Shown here: positions 38,203 through 46,701 of the stretch, in pieces
How positions within the stretch are numbered: position 1 is the stretch's first letter
Layout of the letters: each line of letters opens with the position of its first letter
Assembly (NCBI GenBank): GCA_963831005.1
Contig: CAWHOW010000042.1
Location: 175,127-239,126 of the forward strand
DNA from: CAWHOW01 sp963831005
GTDB lineage: Bacteria > Bacteroidota > Bacteroidia > Bacteroidales > CG2-30-32-10
DNA: 64,000 nt
Direction: 5' to 3'
Notes under the pieces: generated by a model
Database searches by the model: none
The model's input: the letters and a program-made list of their open reading frames with translations, nothing else
Told to the model about the DNA's origin: nothing
Made by a program: the position numbers and the translations under genes

Positions 38203-39495
38203 GGTGGGTTCTAAAAATTCAGTTTTTTAAATTTTGATTCAAAAAAATCGCAGAACCCGTTTACCGATTTCTTTAAATCAAAGCAATATTACAATATTTT
38301 CTTGAATTTCTACATCTAAAAATTCACTTTTTTACAAAATTCTATCTATCTATCTATCTATACGCTATTTAACTTTCAAAATATTTAAGCGAACAACTTG
38401 CTCGTAACGGAATAAATTGTAAGTTAAATTTATTAAGCCGATAATACCCGTTGCTCTAACCATACCAACTGACCTCAAAAATAAGCCATTCATGCTTTGT
38501 TCCATAAAACCGTACACATGTTCAACTCTTGCTCTGGTTTTTGATTTCTCGTGATTACTTGCTTTCTGTTGCTCTGTTAACGATTTGTTGCGATAACCTT
38601 TTTCATGTACTTTATTTTTCATTTTGTATTTGCTGATTACTTTTTCCTGTTCTTCTCCTGTATATGCGCTATCTGCATGAATATCCTGTCCTGCATCTTT
38701 TTCAGTTAATAAAGCATCTAATGGTTGTGAATCGTGAACCGAAGCATCGGTAACCGTATAGTTGTCAATAAACTTGCTTTTTGTATCAACTTTGGTGTGA
38801 TTTTTATATCCATAAAATGTTTCGCCATTCTTCTTTGTCCAGCGGGCATCAATGTCTTTATGCTTTTTTTTATTGGGTTCTTCATTCCAAAGTTCATCGC
38901 CTCGCCCTTCTTTTATTATTTTGTTTTCTTCACGTGTGTTGCGTTGACGTGGAGCAACTGTAAAACTGGCATCTACCATTTTCCCTTCGTTCATTATGAA
39001 TCCTTTTGATTCCAGGAATTGTGTAAACTGTTCAAAAATTTCTGTTACAAGTCCACTATTGGTTATATTTTCTCTAAATGCCCAAACTGTTTTTTCATCT
39101 GGTACTTTGTCACCACTTTCCAATCCTAAAAACTTTTTGAAACTTAGCCTGTCTAATATCTGATATTCTATTTGTGTGTCGCCAAGTCCGTAATACCTTT
39201 GTAATATCATTATTTTAAACATCATCACAACATCATAAGGTTTTGCTCCTGCATTGTTTTTCTTATCTGTGTTTAATAGTTTTGATTCTATTATGCTTCT
39301 AAATATTTCAAAATCTACTACTCTGCTTATCAATTCCAATGGATTACCCTTTTCTATTAGCTTTTGATATGTTTCCTGTTCATCAAATAATCCTTTGTTG
39401 CCTGTTTGCTTGTATATTGCCATATCTGTTATTTTTTTGATAAAGATAAGCAGAACTACTCAATTATCTTATATCTTGAATTTTTAGAAGTCCCC
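38203..39495 (-). mobile_element. IS5-family insertion sequence, 1293 bp
   Basis: The ends read inward as GGTGGGTTCTAAAAATTCA (left) and GGGGACTTCTAAAAATTCA (right, minus strand): 19-bp inverted repeats with three mismatches. Both sides are flanked by the direct repeat TAAA (38199-38202 and 39496-39499), the 4-bp duplication usual for IS5 relatives. One transposase gene fills the element. A (TCTA)5 microsatellite lies at 38341-38360, just after the transposase stop. All signs point to a recent insertion. Confidence 0.93.
38365..39423 (-). CDS. IS5-family DDE transposase
   Basis: 352 residues, full length. An N-terminal DUF772-type helix-turn-helix region (VVMMFKIMILQRYYGLGDTQ, then ILDRLSFKKFLGL) precedes the DDE domain. 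The catalytic Asp are in GKMVDASFT and IHADSAYTGEE, and the Glu in RARVEHVYGFM. The frame is uninterrupted and the inverted repeats are well kept, so the element may still be active. Confidence 0.95.
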   Translation of the reverse strand: MAIYKQTGNKGLFDEQETYQKLIEKGNPLELISRVVDFEIFRSIIESKLLNTDKKNNAGAKPYDVVMMFKIMILQRYYGLGDTQIEYQILDRLSFKKFLGLESGDKVPDEKTVWAFRENITNSGLVTEIFEQFTQFLESKGFIMNEGKMVDASFTVAPRQRNTREENKIIKEGRGDELWNEEPNKKKHKDIDARWTKKNGETFYGYKNHTKVDTKSKFIDNYTVTDASVHDSQPLDALLTEKDAGQDIHADSAYTGEEQEKVISKYKMKNKVHEKGYRNKSLTEQQKASNHEKSKTRARVEHVYGFMEQSMNGLFLRSVGMVRATGIIGLINLTYNLFRYEQVVRLNILKVK

Positions 39496-39851
39496 TAAAG
39501 AATTATAGCATCAGTATACGAATAAGCTCCATTTTCATAATAATACCTGATATTATCTTGCTTTCCCGGTTTAAAAGTAATATCCTTATAATAATCAGTA
39601 AAACTCTCAAGCAATTTTATTTGTTCTTCGGAATGAAGGTCAATACCTGTAATACCATCTTTATTATCTTTATCCCAGATCTCCGATTCTCTTTTCTTAA
39701 TATCATCAACAGAAACAATGGGAGAATAAAAATGCCCGGCAGGATAATGGGAATTTCTTTTAAAATTCAAATATTCTAAATTATTCTGATAAAGTCCCCT
39801 TATATAAGGTAATTTGTTAATAAGATTGATAAAATGCTTCTTTAATTTCAT
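39496..39851 (-). pseudogene. 5' part of the IS-interrupted methyltransferase gene
   Basis: 118 codons starting MKLKKHFINLINKLPYIRG. The frame ends at a TAG formed with the first bases of the IS. The last native residues SYTDAIIL join in frame to YSIIRHFKPKRII encoded at the other side. The N-terminal region precedes the SAM-binding fold and is not itself diagnostic. Confidence 0.88.
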
Positions 39852-39972
39852 AATTTCCCGTTTTCAAAATATACCTTTTGAGAACCTATTCTTTATCTTA
39901 TATAAATAAATCCAGTAATTTTCTTTATTCAATAATCAGTATGACAATAACAATAAATGCCATTTAAACATT

Positions 39973-40314
39973 TTAACTTCCGGTTTTTTTAGCTTTAAAA
40001 CCTTTCGCAATAAGTAACTCAAATACTTTATCGCGGCAATTTCCCTGTATGATAATTTCGCCGCCTTTTGCCGAGCCACCCACACCACAACGGGTTTTTA
40101 ATAGCTTTGCCAGTTCTTCTATATCTTCCTGCTTACCGATAAAGCCTTTAATTATGGTGGCCGTTTTTCCTCCACGGTGTTTTTTTTCAATAAATACCCT
40201 CAAATCCTGTTGCTGAGGGGGCAGAGTGGCATGTTCCTGTTTGGATTCATAATTATAATGAAACTCAGGATTTGTAGAATAAACAACTTCTATGGTATTC
40301 TTATTTTTTGACAT
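39973..40314 (-). CDS. SUI1/eIF1-like translation factor (YciH type)
   Basis: 113 residues. The SUI1 domain has KKHRGGKTATIIKGFIG and KTRCGVGGSAKGGEIIIQGN. Bacterial YciH proteins resemble eIF1 and may affect start-codon choice. The N-terminal 35 residues are a variable extension. It lies eight bases after the lipid kinase gene and is probably cotranscribed with it. Confidence 0.92.
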   Translation of the reverse strand: MSKNKNTIEVVYSTNPEFHYNYESKQEHATLPPQQQDLRVFIEKKHRGGKTATIIKGFIGKQEDIEELAKLLKTRCGVGGSAKGGEIIIQGNCRDKVFELLIAKGFKAKKTGS

Positions 40315-40322
40315 AGAAATAT

Positions 40323-41204
40323 TTATGGAATTAAGATATACAATGATTTTGGCTGAATTTTCACATGAACATCAGTAACTTTTTCATCAGGGTCGCCATC
40401 AATATGGCTGTGAACAAAGCTATTGCAAGAGATTCTTGCCTCTTTAAATTTAATAGTATCAACAAACCTGGATGAGTCAATATCTTTGATAAAAAATTTA
40501 TGCGCAATACGTATAGCTTTAAAAGTATTTAATTCTTGTATTATACAAAGATCAAGGAAACCATCATAAAGTGAAGCCTTCGGAGCTATACTCACATTAT
40601 TTCCAAACTGGTCGGAATTTGCAAAGCTGATAAGCAGCGCTTTTGTTTTAATAACATTGTCGTTTGCAGTTATGGTATATTCAAATGGTTTGTATCTGAA
40701 AAACTCTTTAACTACTAATTGCAAATAAGTACGAAAACCCCTTTTCCTTTGTAGGGCAAACTTATCAGCCACCATAGCATCGAAACCGATACCGGCGATG
40801 CTTATGAAAAGCTTGCCATTCATTGTCGCCGTATCGATCTTTGAAGACTTATATTTATTCAGCACTTTAATTGCTTTTGATATCCTGAAAGGAATTTTAA
40901 GGTGATGAGCAAGTCCATTGCCTGAACCTAATGGAATTATGCCCATTGCAGTTTTGCTGTTTATCAGACCTCCTGCAATATCATTTGCTGAACCATCGCC
41001 ACCAACAGAAACCACAACATCGTATTTATTGTTAGCAGCATCTCGGGCTATTTCAGTTGCATGATGTGGATAATTGGTAAAGGCAATTTCATGCTCATAC
41101 AATGAAACGTCCAAATGTTTGGAAATAGCCTTTTCAATGCTTTTTTGCCTTCCAATTCCCGATATTGGATTAATGATGAATAATATTTTCTTTTTAGTTG
41201 TCAA
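40323..41204 (-). CDS. Lipid kinase of the DagK/YegS family
   Basis: 293 residues. NPISGIGRQKSIEKA at the start, the nucleotide loop GGDGSANDIAGGL, and PLGSGNGLAHHL. It phosphorylates a lipid alcohol such as diacylglycerol. The GSGN loop is closer to the GSGNAL seen in sphingosine kinases than to the GTxND of classical DgkB, and this organism appears to make sphingolipids, so a sphingoid or ceramide substrate is possible (inference). It lies 15 bases downstream of the LtaS-like gene. Diacylglycerol released by that enzyme is the simpler substrate. Confidence 0.88.
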   Translation of the reverse strand: MTTKKKILFIINPISGIGRQKSIEKAISKHLDVSLYEHEIAFTNYPHHATEIARDAANNKYDVVVSVGGDGSANDIAGGLINSKTAMGIIPLGSGNGLAHHLKIPFRISKAIKVLNKYKSSKIDTATMNGKLFISIAGIGFDAMVADKFALQRKRGFRTYLQLVVKEFFRYKPFEYTITANDNVIKTKALLISFANSDQFGNNVSIAPKASLYDGFLDLCIIQELNTFKAIRIAHKFFIKDIDSSRFVDTIKFKEARISCNSFVHSHIDGDPDEKVTDVHVKIQPKSLYILIP

Positions 41205-41219
41205 TCTGATAATGCAGTA

Positions 41220-43151
41220 TTAATTAACCATCATATTATTTTTAAGCAATCTTTGGTTATAGGTTTGAATGACCGCCTTCACCTTTTCTTCCAGTTCTTT
41301 GCTAATAGAAGGTTCACTGGTGAGTAAATTATTTTTAAGAGACTTATCTTTTGAAATATCATACAGTGAAATGCCAGCTTTACCATCGTAAACAAAAGCA
41401 TAGTTTTTATAAATTATCTGATATGATTCGTTCACATAACTTATAGCGTAATGCATAGAAGTTGTGTCGAAAGCGCTTTCACCGAATGAGAAGAACTTCT
41501 TATCATAATGAAGGAAATCGAGAATAGTAGGCATAATATCTATTTGTTGTGTAATAGTATTGTTTTTCCCTCTCAGCTTACTGTTATGCTGATAGAATAT
41601 GATAGGAATAGAATACATGCCCACTCTTGTTTGATATTGCGGGTAAAATGATTCGGAAGTATGGTCAGGAGTGATTACAAACAATGTGCTATCGAACCAA
41701 GGTTTATGCGACATGGTTTCAAAAAACTTCCTGATAGCATAATCGGAGTAAGCGATACTTTGATGAATTGGCAATGGACCTGTTGGAAACTTACCTGCAT
41801 ACTTAACTGGAATTGTATATGGATGATGTGAAGATAATGTAAATATTCCTCCTAGGAAAGGTTTAGGAGATTGATCAAATTTGCCAGCCACGTATTGTAG
41901 AAACTCTTCATCAAAGATACCCCATTGGCCATCATAATCTTTTTCATTGTTGTACTCTGTCCTGCCATAATACTTTTCAAAAGAAGCCATCTTTGCATAA
42001 TTATCAAATGCCATAGTGCCGTTTGTTCCTCCATGATAGAATGCAGTCGCATATCCTTTTTCCTTAAGTAAACTTGCCAGACTGTTAATATTGTCTCCAG
42101 AATACATGGAGGTAATATATGCGTCGTTCATTAGAGAAGGTATCCCAGATAGAACGGCAGGTATCCCTTCAATAGACCTCTTACCATTGGAATATGCATT
42201 TGTAAATACAAGACTTTCTCTTATCAGCGAATCAAGGAAAGGGGTGAAACTCTTGTAATCTTTATCACCATTATCTTTGTTTAATTCGCCAAAATATTCT
42301 TTACCGAAACTTTCAAGGATAAGTACCACAACATTGGTTCTTTTCATTGGAAGATTATCACTGGAAAAGTTATGAATAGGAGAATATATTGTATTCAAAG
42401 TTTTATCATCAAAATAAATTTCACTGCTAACGCCTGATTTATTAATAGTTTTTATAATCATAAAAGGCGTATTCAATACAAGTGCAGTATTTTTTGATAA
42501 AGTATATTTCCCTGCACTCATTATGTCCATAGGCCTTAATTGAAATCCCCCTCTGAAACATATAATACTTAATGCCGCAATGATTATAAAAAGCAAACTT
42601 TCCTTTATATAATAGTACAAAAGTTCCCCCTTTTGAATTTGTTTGATCTTGGTTATTTTAGTTTTTGAAAAAAACCATCCTGTAAGAAAAATCAGAGCAA
42701 ATAAGAGAAGGAATAGATACCAGAAATCTTTAATATATTGCGGCAATAAGGATTTAACATCTGAACCAAGTCCAAGCACATTAAAAATGTCAGCAGTGGA
42801 ACGAGAAAACTCAAACCTGAAATAACCGCAATCGAGCAAACTAACAGCAAGAACAACTGTGCTTGAAATAAGATAAACAACCAAAAGTACCTTTTGATAA
42901 ACAGATGATGATTTTAAATGAAAAGGGAATATGCTTAACAGAATAAAGATTGAATAGCAAACAATAATAGCCGAAAGATCGAACCTTAATCCATAAAATA
43001 ATATCAACAGGAATTCTCCAGCACCAATGTTTTTGAAATAAACAAAATTGAAAATAAAAAAAAGTATCCTGCAAAGGGTGAACAGTATGAAAGCGAATAA
43101 TATTCTAAGCAGAAATGTTTTGTAATATCCTCCGGAAAGTAGCTTTTTCAT
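41220..43151 (-). CDS. LtaS/MdoB-like membrane sulfatase-fold phosphotransferase
   Basis: 643 residues: five N-terminal membrane helices (to about 205), then a periplasmic sulfatase-fold domain. Metal and catalytic segments: VVVLILESFGKEYFG (Glu), SNGKRSIEGIPAVLSGIPS (Ser in place of the Thr nucleophile of LtaS) and VITPDHTSES (Asp, His). The family moves glycerol phosphate or ethanolamine phosphate from phospholipids to glycans or lipids. The coupled lipid kinase downstream fits recycling of the lipid product. Confidence 0.88.
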   Translation of the reverse strand: MKKLLSGGYYKTFLLRILFAFILFTLCRILFFIFNFVYFKNIGAGEFLLILFYGLRFDLSAIIVCYSIFILLSIFPFHLKSSSVYQKVLLVVYLISSTVVLAVSLLDCGYFRFEFSRSTADIFNVLGLGSDVKSLLPQYIKDFWYLFLLLFALIFLTGWFFSKTKITKIKQIQKGELLYYYIKESLLFIIIAALSIICFRGGFQLRPMDIMSAGKYTLSKNTALVLNTPFMIIKTINKSGVSSEIYFDDKTLNTIYSPIHNFSSDNLPMKRTNVVVLILESFGKEYFGELNKDNGDKDYKSFTPFLDSLIRESLVFTNAYSNGKRSIEGIPAVLSGIPSLMNDAYITSMYSGDNINSLASLLKEKGYATAFYHGGTNGTMAFDNYAKMASFEKYYGRTEYNNEKDYDGQWGIFDEEFLQYVAGKFDQSPKPFLGGIFTLSSHHPYTIPVKYAGKFPTGPLPIHQSIAYSDYAIRKFFETMSHKPWFDSTLFVITPDHTSESFYPQYQTRVGMYSIPIIFYQHNSKLRGKNNTITQQIDIMPTILDFLHYDKKFFSFGESAFDTTSMHYAISYVNESYQIIYKNYAFVYDGKAGISLYDISKDKSLKNNLLTSEPSISKELEEKVKAVIQTYNQRLLKNNMMVN

Positions 43152-43345
43152 GTGTTATTCTTTTGCCTTTAAAGGTCACATGGAATACGCCATGAATAAT
43201 CATTTACAGTTGTTGTGTAGTTCATTGCCCATGTCTATTTCATAGTTCGCAAAAGTACAAATATATGTTAGGTTAGCAAATGAAAGACTTCATTGCCAAC
43301 AAAGTGAATAAATCTTAAAATTATTGATTTTAAAGAATTACAATA

Positions 43346-43816
43346 TTATTGTATCGCAGAATACAATAATTGAAATGGTGTGCATGAAGGACTGGCAGTA
43401 ATGGTTATTTGTCCAGACCATGTAAAATACCCTGATTTATCATATACACTAAAAGAATATGATTGGCTTTTAACACTACCTAATTGTTCTGCTATTGTAA
43501 AAGCGCCACTTTGACCACAACCGGAAGCGCTTGCCCAACCGGTTGATATAACATTAATCCCTGCTTTTACATTGTTAATTAAATAAATTAAACTATCAAC
43601 TCCACGTACATTAAAAGTATCAGCCAAAGCAGTGTTATACCAGAAAACAAGGCTTCCCTGGTATTTGCAGCTTCCATCATCTTCTGTGGCGCTCGAATTA
43701 TAATTTGTTGCAACAGAGTCCATGCAGCCTTTAACCTTATCCTTTTTACAGGAGGAAATAATAAGTATGGCCACAATAATTACAAATGCTGCTGATAGTA
43801 TAATTTTTGTTTTCAT
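43346..43816 (-). CDS. Lipoprotein with a GCMDxxAxNYN-type Cys repeat
   Basis: 156 residues. Lipobox SSC-KKDK at about residue 23. Directly after it, GCMDSVATNYNSSATEDDGS is the calcium-binding-like motif common in Bacteroidota surface proteins. The rest is a beta-rich domain with two further Cys. No function is known. It is the first of a run of exported proteins. Confidence 0.75.
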   Translation of the reverse strand: MKTKIILSAAFVIIVAILIISSCKKDKVKGCMDSVATNYNSSATEDDGSCKYQGSLVFWYNTALADTFNVRGVDSLIYLINNVKAGINVISTGWASASGCGQSGAFTIAEQLGSVKSQSYSFSVYDKSGYFTWSGQITITASPSCTPFQLLYSAIQ

Positions 43817-43845
43817 GCTATATGTATTTTTATAGTTGCAAAGTT

Positions 43846-43880
43846 AATAAAAAAGCTGCCTGACTGAGCAGCATTTTTTT
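43846..43880 (-). terminator. Intrinsic terminator after the first Ig-like lipoprotein gene
   Basis: On the minus strand GCTGC, loop TCAGTCAG, GCAGC, then TTTTTTA. It also has a T run on the other side. The stem is nearly the same as at 46651-46679. Confidence 0.82.
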
Positions 43881-43897
43881 AACAAATTCCATGAAAA

Positions 43898-44593
43898 TTA
43901 TTTTTCAATTCTGATAACATATGTTTCAGTGCCTTTTATTGTATCAGTTGCACCAACAGCCACCACACCATAATTAATAATAATAGTTGAGCCATCCTCC
44001 GCTATCGTTCCAGAGCCCTTAAATGATCGTAATGCTTGATTCACCCCTGCGGTTCCACATATAATTGACTGTTGCGGTAATATAACATTTGCTCTGTACT
44101 TTCCGGATAAAGTAAAAAAGATGTAGGCATCATTATAATCACCAAAGCGGGTTACATAAACATTATCAGGAGTTGCTGAAGTATAGAGTAAATCAATATA
44201 TGTTATTGTTGTAGTATCAATTAAATCAGTTACTGACCAATATCCTTTAAGATTTGCCGGTGCAACAACAACACAAACTGTTCTTGTAGCAGAAGTTGTA
44301 TTTCCATTTGCATCAGATACAAGGTAAGTAATTGTATATGTACCGGCCTGGCTCATATTTGGGTTATAGCTGCTATAATTACTAACGATTTCAGAAGTAA
44401 GGTTGTTACCTTTGTTGTCAACTGCTGTTACAGGTGAGTCAATATATGCAGTTCCAAGAATTACTGTATCAGGATTAGCCCCTGTAACTATAATATCCGG
44501 TGGAGTATTGTTCTCTTTTTTACAAGAAATAAAAAATATAGTTGCAATAACCAATGAAATTGCTGCAACTGATATTATATTTTTTATTTTCAT
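43898..44593 (-). CDS. Lipoprotein with one DUF5011/HYR-type Ig-like domain (paralogue 1)
   Basis: 231 residues. Lipobox ISC-KKEN at about residue 24, then an Ig-like domain (about 33-110) with the pattern VTAVDNKGNNLTSEIV and AGTYTITYLVSDANGNT. The C-terminal domain (115-231) has WSVTDLIDTT and RSFKGSGTIAEDGSTIIINY, shared with the paralogues at 44.7 and 46.7 kb. It is probably displayed on the cell surface, with a binding role unknown. It has its own terminator. Confidence 0.82.
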   Translation of the reverse strand: MKIKNIISVAAISLVIATIFFISCKKENNTPPDIIVTGANPDTVILGTAYIDSPVTAVDNKGNNLTSEIVSNYSSYNPNMSQAGTYTITYLVSDANGNTTSATRTVCVVVAPANLKGYWSVTDLIDTTTITYIDLLYTSATPDNVYVTRFGDYNDAYIFFTLSGKYRANVILPQQSIICGTAGVNQALRSFKGSGTIAEDGSTIIINYGVVAVGATDTIKGTETYVIRIEK

Positions 44594-44626
44594 ATTTAAT
44601 TATAGAATATTTTTTCTTACAAAGGT

Positions 44627-44655
44627 AAAAAAGCTGTTCAAAGAACAGCTTTTTA
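44627..44655 (-). terminator. Bidirectional intrinsic terminator
   Basis: Perfect stem AAAAGCTGTTC with GAACAGCTTTT around AAA, T runs on both sides. It ends the second Ig-like lipoprotein gene. Confidence 0.85.
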
Positions 44656-44689
44656 CTCAAAAAATATCATTATTCTGCTTCTTCATGCT

Positions 44690-45385
44690 TTACAACTTTG
44701 TATAAGTTGCGGTTCCGTTAATAGTATCATTTTTAGTGCCGCTGTAAATAGCAGTGTATTTAATTTTAAGAATGCCCATAGTAGCATTGAAGGTGCCTGA
44801 ACCGGAAAGTCCGTTTGAAATAAGCGAACGACTCATTCCTGAAGGCGACTGTGGTGCTATAAATAATGAATCGCTGCTTGCATTAATTGTGACAACAACA
44901 TTAACCAATGACCCAAAACCGCCAAAATTGGAAATGTTTACCCCGTTATTTACGCTTACGGACGTGGCTACAGTATCAGTATAATGAATGGTTGCAGTGG
45001 TATCGCCTGATAAAACATCAATAACACTATATTTACCATGACTTAGTGTAACAGAATTGGTAACAATAACAGTCCTTGTTATTGAATTGGTATTACCAAT
45101 AGCGTCAGCAACAAAGTAAGTAATAGTATAAGTACCCACTTCATCCTGGTTTGGGTTTTTACCGTTCCAACTGCTTACAATGTCAACAGTAAGGTTGTTT
45201 CCGCTGTTATCCACTGCTGTAACCCCGGGATCTGTCACTCCCGCCTGTAGGTTAATTGACATTACGCTTGGCCCGTTAAGAATAATAGTTGGGGGAGTGT
45301 AGTTGGTCTTTTTGCAGGAATTGATCAGCAATGCCCCAAACAGCATTGATAAAGCCATAAACGATAAATAAACTTTTGTTTTCAT
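44690..45385 (-). CDS. Lipoprotein with one DUF5011-type Ig-like domain (paralogue 2)
   Basis: 231 residues from the ATG at 45385; the 18 codons upstream in frame lack signal features. Lipobox NSC-KKTN. Ig-like domain with DPGVTAVDNSGNNLTVDIV and VGTYTITYFVADAIGNTN. The C-terminal domain ends GSGTFNATMGILKIKYTAIY. Same layout as its neighbours, with moderate divergence, so the duplication is not recent. Confidence 0.82.
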   Translation of the reverse strand: MKTKVYLSFMALSMLFGALLINSCKKTNYTPPTIILNGPSVMSINLQAGVTDPGVTAVDNSGNNLTVDIVSSWNGKNPNQDEVGTYTITYFVADAIGNTNSITRTVIVTNSVTLSHGKYSVIDVLSGDTTATIHYTDTVATSVSVNNGVNISNFGGFGSLVNVVVTINASSDSLFIAPQSPSGMSRSLISNGLSGSGTFNATMGILKIKYTAIYSGTKNDTINGTATYTKL

Positions 45386-45560
45386 AACAGTAAAGTATTT
45401 AATAAGTGCAAAGATAAAAAAAGCTACTCGATTGTTCAATCTTTCTAATAATTCTTTAAAAAATTATGTTAATTTCAACGGAAGATTCATTCAATCATTA
45501 CCAGCATTAGCATATAGCAAACAATTTTTTTATGATTATTTCCAAGCAAACATTCAAGCC

Positions 45561-45855
45561 AAGCAAACTTTGTTGCTACCCTTACAGTCTTTCAAACAAT
45601 CCTAAGAAACATAGTTACTATCTTAAGAGGCGAACAAACTTTCTTAAGAAACATTGTTACTATCCTAAGATGCAACCGAACTTTCTTAAGATACTTTGTT
45701 ACTATCCTAAGGTGCGAACTAACTATCTTAAGATACTTTGTTGCTATCCTAAGGTACAACCGAACTTTCTTAAGATACTTGATTACTATCCAAAGAGGCG
45801 AACGAACTTTCTTAAGATACTTCCAAATTTACTTAAGATACTTCGCAAGTATCAA
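45561..45855. repeat. Tandem array of 42-bp units with 21-bp sub-period
   Basis: From 45604 on there are exact 42-bp steps (45604, 45646, 45688, 45730, 45772), then two 21-bp units at 45814 and 45835, in total 252 bp = 12 x 21. A weaker 43-bp copy precedes them. Each 21-bp half begins AAGA or similar, and CTTAAG palindromes mark the unit joints. The last unit holds GATACTT-CGC-AAGTATC. The 112-codon frame through the array has no signal or domain. It lies upstream of the paralogue 2 gene. The rest of the 519-base spacer is plain AT-rich sequence. Confidence 0.9.
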
Positions 45856-45904
45856 AGGTGGGAATGTTAATTATCAGCTAATTGCAATTTTTCGGGTAAG
45901 AATA

Positions 45905-46600
45905 TCAATAGGCTGGTTCGGTAAGTTGATTAAAAAGAGAACGTAGATCATAAAATTGTTGATAGGCTTCCAAAGGGTAAACAAGATTATTATTGTCGTT
46001 ATACCCCGATATTGATTTAAAAAAGAAGCTGTATTTAACAGTGTTATTGGTTGGCAATGCAATCATTTTTGATAAAAGTTGATTTTTTTCGGTTTCAAAC
46101 TTTTTTACAAGCTGTATTTCGTTGGCATTATGCCCTGTGTAAACATTATTCCGATCTGAGCTTTTCGATTTGTCGAGCAGATAAGTTATACCATATTTCC
46201 CTGGTAAAGCATCTATTTGCTGGCTTATTTCATTATTATTACTTTGTGCACTAAGCTTTTGTTCGTCGGTCCACCTGGGTTCATACTTATAAATGATTTC
46301 GCTTTTCCCTTTATGCCCGTATTTTAATATAGTATCCAATGGTAATGCAATACCTTTACCTTTTCCACCGGCAAAATGCAGCAATTTCCTGGCTGCAATT
46401 ATAACCGAATCGTTTTTGCTTATTATTATTGTACTATCGCTTGCTGAAAATGTCCAGCTTGAAGGCAACACTTTCACAAATCTTTTTATAATAGAATCAT
46501 TTTCATAAAGGAATTTTGAAACATTATCAGTTACTTGCGACTTTATCACAAAGGGAACTAATAAAATAAATAAGGATATAAAAGAAATTCTTGTTTTCAT
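45905..46600 (-). CDS. Exported protein of unknown function
   Basis: 231 residues with a signal peptide (to IKSQ). Contains VLPSSWTFSASDSTIIISKN and RWTDEQKLSAQSNNNEISQQ; no domain was recognised. The mature protein has no Cys. It sits between the repeat array and the third Ig-like lipoprotein. It is likely periplasmic. Confidence 0.72.
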   Translation of the reverse strand: MKTRISFISLFILLVPFVIKSQVTDNVSKFLYENDSIIKRFVKVLPSSWTFSASDSTIIISKNDSVIIAARKLLHFAGGKGKGIALPLDTILKYGHKGKSEIIYKYEPRWTDEQKLSAQSNNNEISQQIDALPGKYGITYLLDKSKSSDRNNVYTGHNANEIQLVKKFETEKNQLLSKMIALPTNNTVKYSFFFKSISGYNDNNNLVYPLEAYQQFYDLRSLFNQLTEPAY

Positions 46601-46650
46601 TGTCGTTTGTGTTTTTTTTTAATATTACACCGATAGCAATAATATTGCCA

Positions 46651-46679
46651 AAAAAAAAGCTGCCCGGTTTGAGCAGCTT
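46651..46679 (-). terminator. Intrinsic terminator after the third Ig-like lipoprotein gene
   Basis: On the minus strand AAGCTGC, loop TCAAACCGG, GCAGCTT, then a run of nine T in all. Confidence 0.87.
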
Positions 46680-46701
46680 CTTTATCTTTATTATAGTAAG
46701 A

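Noticed and set aside
45532..45870. 112-codon frame through the 45.6-kb array
   Set aside because: Low-complexity Lys/Tyr/Pro peptide dictated by the repeat, with no signal or homologous domain.
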